A stretch of 64,000 nucleotides of DNA from Oncomelania hupensis (Eukaryota > Mollusca > Gastropoda > Littorinimorpha > Pomatiopsidae). Both the position numbers and the translations under genes were made by a program. The notes beneath the pieces are model-generated. The model was not told the DNA's origin and searched no databases. It saw only the letters and a program-made list of their open reading frames with translations. Of the stretch, positions 10,870 through 22,700 are shown piece by piece; within the stretch, counting starts at the first letter, position 1; every line of letters begins with the position of its first letter. The DNA lies in the NCBI GenBank assembly GCA_036898135.1, contig CM072519.1, positions 38,133,666 to 38,197,665 of the forward strand, read 5' to 3'.

Positions 10870-12880
10870 TCTCCATCCTCTCCCCCCTCACTCTCCTCCC
10901 TCCTCCCTTACTCCCAGTAGGGGGAGAAAGATCGTTAAACGTATCTCTTCCTCCCCTTTGGCCCTTATTTTCTCCCTTTTCCCCACCCCCACCCCACCTC
11001 TCTTTCCCCCCTCTCTCTCTTTCTCTCTCTTGTCTCTGTTATATCCGTTTTGAAGCGGCAGGTACCCCCCACCCCAACCTTACCCCTACAACTGGTACAA
11101 GGAATCGAAATGACATTCGTCAATGTATTGCTTCGGGCCCAAACAATGTATTGTGTCCTTGCCGCTTCATTCTTTACTCAATTGACTCAAAATCGTTACT
11201 TAATGCTGACGCAAAAAAATCATAATATATTATAATTATCTTCCAATATTCCTTGCTGCAGTATTAGCATTCTTGGTTGCAACATATGGTAGTCATTAAC
11301 CAATGCTGTTGTATACTTGTGCATTGTAACTCTTGGACCAGCGTATGTTCTCTTTACTGAAACGTTTTCCTAATTCATTATGCATGGATTTTGCTAGAAA
11401 CCAACCATAATAGTACACAATTTATTAAAGCTACGAACTGTGCTGGGTTGACTTAGGCCTACCTTCAAAATCATTATACCAGAGTTCTTTTACATAATCT
11501 CTTAGTCTCTGTTATGTCCGATGTAAAGCGCCTTTGCTTACCTTCTTATTACTGAGTGCTATTTTGCGTGGAAAATGTTGCTATTTTCATTCAAGAAACT
11601 TAAGAAGAGAAACTGTAAGACGTTTGTTTAACTTCGATTAATGTATAGCTTTTTTGTGTATTTGTCTTATAAACTTACTGTTTGGACAAAATTAATAATA
11701 TTGGAGTTCGAAGATCAGCTTTCGCTGCAAGTTTATTCTGAAACTGTATCATGATAGTCTTAAGTTATGAGCTATCAGAAGAGAAGGGACATAAAACCAC
11801 ACAAAATCGTGCACAGTGTCTGAGTGGTCGGTCTAATTTTCAGTGATTCCTCGTGATAACACGTTTGCAGCGTTACACTCTTGGTCTGTTACAAAAATAA
11901 TTTTAATTTTGAAAATAAATTTAATGTCTATTAAGCTTACTTGAGAGGGTGTGTGCGCGCTTGATTTCACGTCTTTGGGGCGCTTGATTTGACGCCTTTG
12001 CGCGAAAGAGTGTATGTGGGGAGAGGAAAAGGGCTTGCGTCAACTGAGCGCCTATGGAAAGGATGGTGATGAATAGAAAGGGGGTGCGCGTGTGGAAGAG
12101 AGAGGGGGAAGACAGAGGCCTTATCAGTGTGACTTAAAAAAAATACTTTTAATGAAACAGAATTTAACTGTGACTTTGAAAGCCAAGCTGTCACCCCTGA
12201 CGGGCAAGTTTTAGTGATACCAACAGCCAGACGTCGTTTTATCGCAGACAACTCTTCGAGAAAGAGAAACACACATGGTAATCTCCCTTTTCGCTTCTTG
12301 ACTTCTCGCTACCAGTTTTTTCACTTGTCTTTTTGGTCCTTTTAGTCAGACCACTCATTTGCATAACAGTTAACCAGTTAACTTCAGACCAAACACCAAA
12401 CGTAGTTTCGAGAAAAAAGAAGAAAATCAAATATATTTTTAAATATAAACTATCCTACTGTCTTTTTCTTCAGAAAGCTTTAATAGAGTGGTTAAACATT
12501 ATTTATTCATTCATTCATTCATTTACGAAGGATAACGTGATGCTTTTTCACACACACAAAAAGTATTTTGCGTAGACGCTTTCATGACGATAGAATGACG
12601 TGAATGCAAATTAAAGCGTACGAACATTTTCCTATAAAAAGCTTATTCGGCACATTTTATTACTACTCCTAAGCAAAATTTCCCTTGTTTTTGGAATAAA
12701 GATGTGTTGACTGACTCCAAATTATTATTGGTAGTAAGCTTGTATGTTTCATTGCAAGACTGGGTCTTAATATAATACCAGGCCGAACCATACAAAAGAA
12801 AATTAAACCCACATTTAGAATTACACTTTCCTTCTCAAATCCTCCCGTTCATTTTCTTTGCCAGTTCTTGTTCTTCTCAT
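10870..12880. other. Unannotated DNA downstream of the CT tract
   Basis: No gene, RNA or shared repeat is recognised. The first 170 bp are pyrimidine-rich. The rest is AT-rich ordinary sequence. Confidence 0.4.
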
Positions 12881-12885
12881 TCTGC

Positions 12886-12950
12886 TTCCTTCCTTCCTTC
12901 CTTCCTTCCTCCCTTCCTTCTTCTTCTTCTTCTTCTTCTTCTTCTTCTTC
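12886..12950. repeat. (TTCC)n followed by (TTC)n microsatellite
   Basis: Tetranucleotide TTCC units change abruptly to trinucleotide TTC units. Confidence 0.95.
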
Positions 12951-12954
12951 ACAG

Positions 12955-13780
12955 GATCATGATGACCAAAACATATTCCGCTTGTCTTTTCTCCAGTGTT
13001 GCTAATTTTTTTCAAACAGCTGGCTCCCAGATCTCGGAGCTTACCACAGTGGATTTGAGCTGTCTCTTTTGTTTTGGTGAGCTGGAAGGAGATCTTATGT
13101 CTGCAGCCATTAGCCGAAAAGACGAAAGTACATCCGGAGAAGCTTGATTCTGAAAGCAGGAAGAAATGAAGATGATGGCAGATCAGCGGGCGTCAGGAGG
13201 ATAGGGTTGACGACACGGCGTGCGTGGTTAGATCTTCCTCTCATGCCATGCCCACTGCCTGTCATCATTGTTCCATCAGGCTGACCCAGAGCCTAGAAGA
13301 CTCCCCACAAACCCTGGCCTGCCGCCCGAGGAATATCATTTTAACCTTCGTATGAATAATGATGAACCTCGTCGCTATCGTGGGACCGAGATTCTCGCGA
13401 GAACCGGACAGTCTCGCGGGAGTGCGCGCCAATCACGTGTTTAGCGACTTGCCAACTTCATGTTTGTCACTTTGTTTTCCATGCCGGCTGTCATGACTGC
13501 TTCTGACACGGCCGAGATTGGAGTTGCGGAGCCAGCCATTGTGGCGATCTTGTCTATTGCAGAGACACTAAAACGAAGACGGATATGCATAGAAGGAGGT
13601 TGAGGATCTTTTGTGAGTGTAAGTCCACTATATCACACTCACTAAAATTTCATTGAAGGTTTGGTCAATGCGCTGGAGGGGTGTTTAGGTGGAAAGAGTT
13701 TGGGGTATGGGGTCGGGGGAGGGAAGGGTGGAGTGGTATGGAGCGTTTAAAGGAAAAGATAACGTTATGGAGCCAATCCT
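12955..13780. other. Unannotated DNA
   Basis: No recognisable gene. The region around 13320-13560 is GC-richer and carries CTCGCGAGAA and CTCGCGGGAG words, as CpG-containing promoter-like DNA can. No transcription unit could be established. Confidence 0.3.
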
Positions 13781-13781
13781 C

Positions 13782-13910
13782 TCTTATCCTATCATATTCC
13801 TTAACTCAAAGGTCGTTGGGGGACAACAGATGATCGTTTAACCAGCGTACTCTATCTATCTCTGTCCTCAGCAAACCTCATGGCTTCGCTCAGGGTCAAG
13901 CCAGTTCAGG
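13782..13910 (-). mobile_element. Family E LINE 3'-end fragment
   Basis: The plus strand reads CTTATCCTATCATATTCC, then TAACTCAAAGGTCGTTGGGG, the GATGATCGTTTAACCAGCGT block and ATGGCTTCGCTCAGGGTCAA. This is the same order as the 3' end of the minus-strand copy at 23496-23640. It is a short 5'-truncated copy in minus orientation. I could not find a convincing target duplication. Confidence 0.8.
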
Positions 13911-14745
13911 AATTACGTAGAAAACTACATGTATCAATGTTGGTAGGCGAGGCGTGACCTATCGTGTTTAAGCTGACACTGTTATTTGCTTTGGGGCATC
14001 CCATGTTGGCTAAAAGAAAACAGGAACACGATGAGAAAATTAAAGAACAACAGGAAAGTGTTGGCAGACAGTCCCTTTGCTCTGACTTTCAAAACTCATG
14101 ACAGGGCAATTAAGAGATAGGGGTCAAGTGCACATGGTGTCTTTCTTAACTATATTGTTTCTTTCAAAACCTATCCAATTAGGTCCGTTTTGTGCTGTGA
14201 CATTTCTTCTCCACTGTTTCGTCGCAATACAGATTTTTCTTATGGCTACTGTAGGCCATGCATTTCATATTAACATGCATTTCTGTCCGGCCTATGAATA
14301 TTATTATGATCCTGTTTTTCAACATTAAACAAATGTGTTACTTTTCTTGCTCAAATGGATCCCCCTTTTCAGCTTTACAAAGATTTCTCTATAGCACCAA
14401 TATAATTCTTGTAGTTAATAAAGGCTTTCACGGATCATAGCTAATTTTAAATCGGGGCTACCTCTGATTCTCCCCCTCTTCCTCAACAAACTCTCTCTAC
14501 CCTGGCCACCCCTCTATTTTCCCTAACCCTTTACCTCTCTATACATTGTTTCACAATCATGCGAATCTGTTATCAGTGCGCATTGTTATGCATTGGAGAG
14601 GACAGATCAGTTAAGGGAAAGAGAAAACAGAGGGGACGGCGCTCGCCTCATGTCAAAACTGGGGGCTACAGCGTGTTTGCGCACGCATACACTCCTGCCC
14701 ACACAAACACATTAGCCATGACAAAACAGCTGACGGCCGTCGCAC
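13911..14745. other. Unannotated AT-rich DNA
   Basis: No gene, RNA or shared repeat recognised. Open frames at 14098-14440 are short and lack protein signatures. Confidence 0.4.
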
Positions 14746-14749
14746 CCTG

Positions 14750-16335
14750 CTAATGGCCAGGCTGTTCATCATCGTTTGGCTTTTCTGGCCAATCACTGCA
14801 ATCTTTTCCTTTTTCGGTTTTCCATGCTTTTCCCCTCTTGTTTCATTTCTTCGTTCTTGTTGCCTGGCTTCCTTCTTTCTTCTCCTGTTCCTGCGCTTAT
14901 TATTTAAGCTTACTTTTTTTCAGAGGGAGTGGGTTAGAGTGGGGTCTCTTTTTTCCGTTTTCCGATTCCCCTAATTTCCTTCCTTTTCTGTTTTCTTATT
15001 TCTTCGACCTTCGTCATTTCTTTGGTCTACTATTTCTTTTTACATCTGATTCTAAACATTATCTTTTCCGTCATCGGTATTGCTATTCCCTTCATATTCC
15101 TTCTTCTGTTTATTTCTCCTCCTCGGAGTAACAAAAAAAAATCCTGGTCTTCCTTTTTTTCTGATCTCTAGACGGTGCTCTTTTTAAAAAATCGCCATCC
15201 TATTTTTTTCTACTTCTCCTGCTTCTTTTTATTTTCTTCTTCTTCTTCTTTTTCTTATTCTTCTTTTTCTTCTTCTTCTTCTGCCGCTGCTGCTGCTGCC
15301 GCTGCCGCCGCTGCTGTTTTTTTCCTCTTTCTCTAACATCCTTTTACTCTTCTTCGTTCTTTTATCTTCCGAATTCAGTTAAATAATGCCACTCCTTTGT
15401 TCTCTAATTCTTAATTTTCTCATCTTTTCTAGCCCATTTCCTTCTTCTCCTTATCCTTCTTCTTTTTCTGATAGCGAAACAATGTTCGTTTTATCGCCTT
15501 TGTTTTCATCTTCTTGTTGTTCTTCTGACCGCGAAACAATGTTGGTTTTTATCGACTTTGTTTTTTCGTCTAATTTCTTTCTTCTGTTACATTTTCTCGT
15601 TTCTTCTTCCTTAGCCTCAATAATTTTTATAATACTCTGACGTAGTTTGGCTTATTCGTCATAGCTTTTTATTTCTTCTTTCATTTAAACTAGTGTTCTC
15701 GGGAACCAAATGCACGATTTCATTAACCTGTCCGAATCCATATTTATCCATCTTCAGCTTTATATAGATCTAGTCTGTTTCTAAATAGATCACATTTAGA
15801 ATGCCAAAAGAAAGCGAACAAAATCGCATACCAGTGATTTGTCTCTATCGCTCTTACTCTCAGTTTGCCAACGATCCTTGAGTTTTTCCGCTTCAGTTTT
15901 GCCCTCATTGGCCGAGTGTCTGACTGGGCCTCCTGGCTCAGAGAAGGGTCCGTACTAATTAAGACAGATGTCGGTTCGGCCAGCACGTCCTCTAGTCCCA
16001 GCAGAGCCGAGTTCGGATCCGGGCCGTGAAGAGTATCAATCTGAAGTAATGGGAGCGCGTCAAAACCTTGGTCGCTGCAGAAAATATGTGAAATTAAAGA
16101 TGGGAGCCGACTTTATTAGCTCTCGCTGCTGTTCTCTTGAGGGACCCCGCGCAATAGCGTCGGCGCCACTTCCCAGCTCAGTTGTTTTTGACATCTTCTT
16201 CTTCTTCTTCTTGAAGTCGTTATTCACCCTTAACGCTCTTCTTCTTCTTTTATCCCTTCCATCCTTTCCCTTCCTTCCCAGTTCTTATCTGTTCTCTGCC
16301 TTAACCTTCATCTTGGACCTGTTCTTCTTTCTACC
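14750..16335. repeat. Polypyrimidine-biased domain with CTG/CCG island
   Basis: Much of the plus strand here is strongly T+C biased, in irregular TTC/TCTT words and without a single clean microsatellite. A CTG/CCG trinucleotide island lies at about 15282-15317. The long Phe/Ser/Leu-rich frames on the plus strand follow from this composition and are not called as genes. The bias is weaker between about 15640 and 16180. Confidence 0.6.
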
Positions 16336-16339
16336 CTGA

Positions 16340-16610
16340 TTATACAATGCCTTTTACATTACTGAGCAAACAGTTGAATTGTACACCAGGACAAAAGTTT
16401 GGTAGCGCCAGTCTCCCAACTATGTCAACTCACAATGCAGACTTTTGGTGTCTTAATATTCCTTGATGCACAATTATAATTTAACTATTGGGATACGCAC
16501 TTTTTTATTCTTACATAATTGAGATTTAAAAAATAATAATTAAAAAAAAAACTTTTCCTATAATGTATAGTTTACGTCCATTTTCGAATGTGCTCTCTTC
16601 ATCTGCTTCT
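16340..16610. other. Unannotated AT-rich DNA
   Basis: Nothing recognised. Confidence 0.4.
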
Positions 16611-16751
16611 TCTGTTTCATCTTCATCTTCTTGTTTTCCCACTCTCTTCTCTCTTTCTCTCTCTATCTCTCTCCTCTCTCTGTCTGTCTGTCTTTGTCTG
16701 TCTGTCTGTCTCTCTCTCTCACTCACTCACACAAACACACACACACACTGT
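16611..16751. repeat. Compound TCT / CTGT / CT / CA microsatellite
   Basis: TCT-rich sequence passes into TCTG, CT and finally ACACAC units. Confidence 0.85.
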
Positions 16752-16871
16752 TCCTGTTTCATCTTCAGCTTCAACCTCCCAGCGCATTCTCCTTTTCGTC
16801 TGTTCTTCACTCTCCAGTGGTCGTAGAAGCGGGAAAATTGAAATCTGCAATCCGGTCGGAGGTCAGGGAGC

Positions 16872-16942
16872 TTAATTCACTCCCTCTTTCTCTGCGGGCG
16901 AGATCTAATTCACTCCCTTTGCTCTCTTGGCGGACGATGCTG
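16872..16942. repeat. Imperfect 37-bp tandem duplication
   Basis: The block CTTAATTCACTCCCT...GGGCGAGAT is followed directly by CTAATTCACTCCCT...GGCGGACGAT. Two diverged units. Confidence 0.55.
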
Positions 16943-17177
16943 AAGCAGGAGACACCGAGTGTCTTGAGGTTTGTTGGCAAGTTTGCGTCAGTGTTGTGGG
17001 GCATAGAGATATTTTATCATGTCTGTTGGATGGAAGGGACGTCTGTGCACGCTTGGATACTCTGGCAATTTCTTGTGGTCCCCGGTGACCGATAGGCCGA
17101 GAGTGGTTTTATCCGATTTGGCCCCATCGCAGTCTCCATCAGTTTCGCCTGTCGCTATCACCGTGGCTAAAACTCTC

Positions 17178-17231
17178 GTCATCTCATTTTGACGTCGTTC
17201 TGTCGTCATCTCATTTTGACGTCGCTCTGTC
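17178..17231. repeat. Two-unit 27-bp tandem repeat
   Basis: The word CGTCATCTCATTTTGACGTC is repeated twice with nearly identical flanks (TTCTGT and GCTCTGT). Confidence 0.8.
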
Positions 17232-17384
17232 ATCATCTTCTGCTCTTCCTAGCTGATGATGCTGTCTTTGTCGCCATAATTTCTGTTCTTTCCCAGGCTG
17301 CTTGACGCGAGCGGCTTTGTCATATATTGGTTTTTCGCACTTCTTCTGCTTCCCTCCCTTTTCCCTGATTTATCTGGAAATACT

Positions 17385-17870
17385 TTAAAATGGCCGGGAA
17401 TCAAAAAGGGCGAAATGTCCGTCCGTCCAACCGTCGGTCTGGCCGTCGATCCGTCCGTGGGTCCGACGCGCGCCATATCTTAAGAACTACTGGAAAGATG
17501 TTGGTTTTATTGAACTTTCATGGAAACATTGCTTGGGTAAATGGACGGGTTTCCGTGCTATTGAATGTGTTCCATCTTAAAGGTCAAGGTTGCGGGACTC
17601 AATTCTTTGCTAAAAACAAACAAACAAACAGAAAACTTTTGCTCAATATCTTAAAAAGGGTCTAAGTTGATTTTTATTATTTTAACTATGCAGATAGTTT
17701 GTTTTTTTTTAGGTCAATGTTATTTGCACTTTATTAAAGGTCAAGGGCGCTGAAGTCTATAATTTTCGAAACACTTTGTGTACTGTATCTCAATATTGGC
17801 TAAACAAAGTTTAATAATGTTTTTCTTGCAGATAGTTCGAATAGTGGAAATCGATCCATATTGTCATGTT
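17385..17870. repeat. Degenerate tandem-like repeat region (about 150-bp period)
   Basis: Ordered words recur at roughly 150-bp spacing: ATCTTAA near 17475 and 17649; AAAGGTCAAGG at 17578 and 17735; CTCAATAT at 17641 and 17789; GCAGATAGTT at 17691 and 17829. It begins with a GTCC/GTCCGTCC-rich stretch (17415-17465). It looks like an eroded noncoding repeat, and I cannot name the family. Confidence 0.45.
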
Positions 17871-17879
17871 GGGTAAAAG

Positions 17880-19320
17880 CGAGGTAAAAACAGCTTCTCG
17901 AAATTAACAATTTGGAAATGCTGGATTTGAACTTCGGTTGTGTGTGAGTGTTGAAATACAGTTGAATGTCTTGTCACCTTGGTGATGTCTGTTCGTTTTA
18001 TTGCTGCAATGTAAAATGAACGCTTTCATAGAGGTGATTGGTGTTTTCAAGAAACCTTTTCATATTTGGATCATTTTCCGTTAGAAGACTTTTTTTATAT
18101 ACATCATCGAAATTGGCAATATTGATTTTTTTTTCTTTCCAAACAATTACCAAATTTGTCCCGTTTGAGATATAATTTTATTTCTTTAATTTCTAGTTCG
18201 ATGACATTTTCGCCTTAGCATTTTTGTACATTAAATTCACGATTAGCTTGGAGGTTTTGGCACTGCTGTACTATACAGTACTTTATCATATTATATCTGT
18301 CCCACCTGAAATCCTGGCTCAGACACAAATCATCTCCCTCCTAAAACCCGCTTCTCCTTCATCTGTCTCATCCTCAACAACTGTCCTGCGTCTCTTGTCC
18401 GTCTTGGTCTCCCAGTGTCGCCACATCTTCCTTCTTCATCTTCATTGGCCTTCTTCTGCTCTCTTCTTCTACAGCTCTCCTCTTCTTCTTCTTCAGCTGT
18501 TCTCCGATTCCGTGTATGATCGCTGTCTGATTCCTCCTCTACGTCCCCCTCCTCCTCCATCCATGTCTCGATCCTCTGTGATTGTGTCATCGTAGCAAAG
18601 GGAAGTAATAGGTCTGGGACGCTGAACGCCTGAGTGACCAGTTATTGCCCCTTGGTTTGCCTTGCTTCAGGGGCGACAACTTGCTTTGGAAATGAAAGAG
18701 ATAATTTACAACTGTCGTCTGTTGCTCTGACAGCCCCAAGAACATAGTCATTGGACACAGACGAGAGGAGGAAGAAGGAGAAATGAAATATAAAGAATGG
18801 AGGAGAGAGCTAGAGGAGGAGGGAGGTAAAGAGAGAGAGAGCGGTGGGATGGGAGTGGAGGGGGGTGTGGGTTGGAACAACTGAGTTTCAAAAATCAGAA
18901 TGATTTTGTCTAAATAATTATTTATTACGTCTGTTCATGGTTTATCAAATCTCTCTGCAAAAAGCCTAATCGATAAAATCTGTAACCATTTTTTTCTAAT
19001 CTGGCGTTTCAATCTCTTTTGACATCTTCTTCTCTATCTTGTACTTCTAGTCCTTTTAACACTGTGGTTTTATCCAATTGTTCGGAAGGAGAAAAGAACA
19101 CGTAACGTAGATTAAAAAAACAAACAACATAAGGAAATTGAAGAGGGAGAATATAGTTTAATTAACTTCAAACCAATATTGGTCATTTCGAAGTTAAGGC
19201 ACCGTAGATGTGGTGATTAACGAGGATGCTTTTCACTTTTTCTTGCTGGAAAACAGAGCTATTCGAGGAGGAACATGAATAAGGAGGATGAGGAGAGGAA
19301 GAAAGAGAGAGAGACGCGCG
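17880..19320. other. Unannotated DNA with pyrimidine- and purine-rich stretches
   Basis: T/C-rich sequence at about 18320-18560 is followed by A/G-rich sequence at about 18755-18870. No gene is supported. The frames across them have low-complexity composition. Confidence 0.4.
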
Positions 19321-19327
19321 CGCTTGC

Positions 19328-19344
19328 ATACACACACACACACA

Positions 19345-19388
<44 letters not shown>
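19328..19388. repeat. (CA)n microsatellite
   Basis: A CA tract with two CCA interruptions, preceded by a short GA/CGCG run. Confidence 0.97.
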
Positions 19389-19389
<1 letters not shown>

Positions 19390-19391
<2 letters not shown>

Positions 19392-20540
19392 AAACAGATT
19401 GAGATATAGCTTTATTTTTCCCCTTCACTCAGACTTCGTTCTCCCCTCTATTTGGGGGAAAAACAGAGTGTCGCTTTTTCTGTGATTAATTCACCTTGTA
19501 TCGAACTTGTGGACACGGGCTGACACAGCATCGCACCAAGTGAAGCTTTAATACCACTTCCAACGACCTGGTCTTTTAATTTCAATTCCCCGTCTGACGG
19601 CAACCCCCGTTTTTCATCTCATCTTCAAGTCACTCACAGCCTGGACCTAACTCGCACCTAATAGTCTTCAGTCTGGCATCAGAGATTGTGAAGGATAGAG
19701 GGGAATGAAGGGACCGGCGGGGTAGGGGGAGGGGGTGTGGTTATAATGGAAGAGGAGTTGTAGAGTGGGTGTAGGTGTACCGGCTGCGTGCTTGGAGAGT
19801 GGGGAGAGTTGTGTGTAGTGGGAATTGTATGGCTAGGGAAGGTGTGTATGTTGCCATGCATGGTCAGAATGGAAGGAGTGAAAGAAGTGTTTGTGTTCGT
19901 GTTTGTGTGTGAGTGTGTGTGTGTGAGAGAGAGAGTGTGCGTGAATGAGAGAGAGGTAAAGTTATTTTTTTGCTTTGGAGACCAGCTGTGACAAAAGGAG
20001 ACGAAAGGACTAGATAGACGTGACATCCAAAAGGTGTTATTTTCCCTTATTATTTCCATATTGGCTCTTTAGAAAACTTCTTGTTTGTTGACACTGCTGC
20101 GTTTTGCCAGAAGAAGACAGTGGCGTCGTTGAAGACAGGTCCTCCTCCGACGTGCGAGTTCCAAGTCCCGTTCGGATGACGGAGCACCGCTTCACCCGAC
20201 AGGAAGAGGAAGTGACGTTATCAAAATATTGTCAATTCCACTTGCCGCACGGGCGGACAGGCGAGAGCTCGTTTCTCGCGAGACTTGGCCACCGAAACTT
20301 TGCCCCTCTGTCACCGGAACTCGACGTTCACGTCACTGTGGACTTGATGATGATCATTTCCTTTTATATTCCTTACATTTGAGATGCTGTTTACTTGTGT
20401 TATTTAAGGTAGAAAGAACAGATATTTGTTCAGGAATATTTATATTCCAGGAATGCAAAACTATAATTGGATTTTAATCTCTAGTATGTATTCTGTATTT
20501 TGCGGAGGGTTGAAGTGTGATTAGTCTTAAGCTGAAGCTG
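19390..20540. other. Unannotated DNA with GT-rich segment
   Basis: A G/T-rich strand-biased stretch occupies about 19690-19950. A 92-codon plus frame at 20104-20382 lacks any recognisable domain. No gene supported. Confidence 0.35.
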
Positions 20541-20960
20541 AGGAAAAAGCTGGTCCTATTCCCAGTTTCTTACCAGACGGAGCAGTGTGTGTCTTTACTA
20601 AAGAAGAGATCAAGCAACGGCAGACTCGGGCAGGGCGGCATCATGGCATCTGCCTTTTAAATAACACAGAGCCTGCCCATCGCTGCCCCATGCCGATAAA
20701 TAGACAGTCACATTAATTTGTGTTTATTTTACGCTTTGGGGGCCCATAAAGAAAATATAATCGAGCGATCGGCGAGGAGAGGCGCGGTTAAAAGTTCATC
20801 CTTCAGCCTGCCGATAAGACAACTCAATATCTGACCCGTCACCCTGATGTTTGACTGCTTGCTCGCCCAGCCGCTCACAGCGATCCCATCACTCGAGTCG
20901 GGGAATCGAAAGAACGAATTTTCTGTGGAACACTTGCGTCAGATGATCTCTTGTACTCGG
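20541..20960. other. Possible conserved noncoding region
   Basis: Low-repeat, balanced-composition DNA with several GATAA words (two within GCCGATAA), ATTAATTTGTGTTTATTTTACG-like AT cores and TCGAGCGATCGGCGA-type palindromic words. No frame or splice pattern is evident. The suggestion that it is regulatory comes from composition alone. Confidence 0.2.
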
Positions 20961-21360
20961 TGTGAACGAGCCCTTGCAGGCGTCTAAAGGTCGACCAGAA
21001 ACTCTTTTCTTCTAGCAAGTGTCATCTAGAAAACTGTCTTTAAAGAAGCGGGTTATATAAAACTGCCCTCTTGATTGGGTTGTACACTGAGCATCTTGTT
21101 CAAAAAACGTATGTCGACGCGTGATTCTCCTGTTTACTCTAATTTCATTAAATTCCAGACCAAAGGTGTTCTTATGAAAAACATTTCAAGAACTTCTCGT
21201 TCTCCTGATGCTCATTAATTAAATATGTTGTAAATATTATTCATTTTGTTCTCTAGATGCAGGTACAAATCGTCGGAGTTTTGTTAAATCACGGACAATT
21301 ATTTTACTATGGACAATCACCCAAATACTGCCGTTTTTCGCTATTATCACTTTAACGTGT

Positions 21361-21552
21361 AGACTTAATGTGAAAACAATTAATTTAATAATGCATATAT
21401 GTTTTCTTTAATTGACTCAGTGTGCACATAGTAAAATTTCCTCTCTTTGTCTGCGTAGACTTAATTTTAAAAAACAATTAATTTAATCATGCATAAATGT
21501 TTCCTTTAATTGACTCAATGTGACATAGTAAATTTTCCTCTCTTTATCTCTA
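21361..21552. repeat. 96-bp tandem duplication, two units
   Basis: Unit 1 (21361-21456) and unit 2 (21457-21552) share AGACTTAAT, AACAATTAATTTAAT, ATGCATA, CTTTAATTGACTCA, ACATAGTAAA and CCTCTCTTT in the same order. They differ by about a dozen changes. Confidence 0.85.
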
Positions 21553-22560
21553 TTTCTCTCTCGGTCTCTTCCCCTCCTTTCCCCTCTATCTCTGTCCCTC
21601 CCTCTCTCACAATCCATTTCTACCTTTTTCACTCCCCTGCACTCCCATCTCCACTCCAAGCTCCGCTTACTTCAGTTTCAGCACGATATCGGGCTTGACC
21701 TTTAGTGGAAAGAGATCAATATGGCAGACCCTCAGGTCTAGGCCGCACCACTGGGGATTGTGCTGCTGGCCTCGTGGTCATTTTGATAGCTTGACCATGT
21801 CCACGTCTACTGGACACGAGACAGGAGCTGTTTATATCTAGGTGGAGGTGGAGATATCGAAGGGTAGGTGAAAAGAGTTTAACTGAAAGAGCATGGAACC
21901 AAATGGAAGAAAAGCCATTACTGAAAAATATATGCTTCTTGACTTCATGCATTGAGTTTGTAGTAATGTCTTTATTGTCTTTATTTTCTGTGTTTTACAC
22001 AAACTCTGTGTCTATGGTGTATAGGGTTACATAAAGTCTGACCAAGACCTTTAGATTATTAATTAAACATGTTGTAAATATATTAAGTTGCATCCTTTGT
22101 ACTCCCTATCCACTTCTCTGCACCATACATACACCCACACTTGCAGTGCCTAGTTCTGTAAATGAGCCCTCGACCGCCACTCTTGTCCCAATTGTCTCCA
22201 CAGGTAGCGCTCGCTCCTCTCCCGATATTGTCGCTGCCAGGATTACCCCCCCCCCCTTCCCTACCTCCCTCGTCACTCCAGTGCCTTCCTTTCCCCATCT
22301 CCTCTCCGATATGTCGCCACTCCCTTGCCTTCTGTTCCGATCTACACTACACTTACTATCAGGACTTTCCTGCCCTCTTCTTCCACTACCCACACCACCG
22401 TCGTCTCATCCATTCCCAACCCCGCTTCTTCATCTACTATCATTCCCATCAACTCCAGAAGTACCAGTGATCGAATGCTCGGTCAGAAATCCGTCCTCTC
22501 TTCTCATACTAGCCGATAAAGAGATTACTCCGGCCCATGTCATTGCTACAGTTTCTTAAC
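21553..22560. other. Pyrimidine-rich and unannotated DNA
   Basis: Two C/T-rich stretches (about 21535-21665 and 22160-22480) flank ordinary sequence. Proline/serine-rich frames at 22146-22559 follow from the composition. Real coding cannot be excluded because a candidate exon follows. Confidence 0.3.
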
Positions 22561-22565
22561 TGCAG

Positions 22566-22663
22566 GGCCAGCGTCTGGCTAATAAGAGTTCAAAACTTAA
22601 GTGGGCTCACTCAGAACAATTATACAAACAGATGTCTGAGAAACTGGACATTACAATGGCAAT
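22566..22663 (+). CDS. Candidate host exon, protein unidentified
   Basis: A 98-bp stretch is open in the frame starting GQRLANKSSKLKW and contains the word HSEQLYKQMSEKLD. It is preceded by a good acceptor (TTTCTTAACTGCAG) and followed by a perfect donor core (GTAAGT). The charged, helical-looking composition differs from the surrounding low-complexity DNA. I do not recognise the protein family. The exon leaves two bases of a codon, and the next open segment downstream does not offer a phase-matched acceptor that I can see, so the gene structure is unproven. It could also be a fragment of a pseudogene. Confidence 0.3.
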
Positions 22664-22700
22664 GTAAGTTGTTAACGCATGACAGCGCTGTCAGAGATGA

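Noticed and set aside
10505..11225. Long Ser/Leu-rich (plus) and Arg/Glu-rich (minus) frames
   Set aside because: CT/GA repeat artefacts on opposite strands.
13771..13930. Target duplication for the short family E fragment (AGCCAATCC / AGCCAGTTC)
   Set aside because: The words differ at several bases, and the right one is part of the LINE sequence itself.
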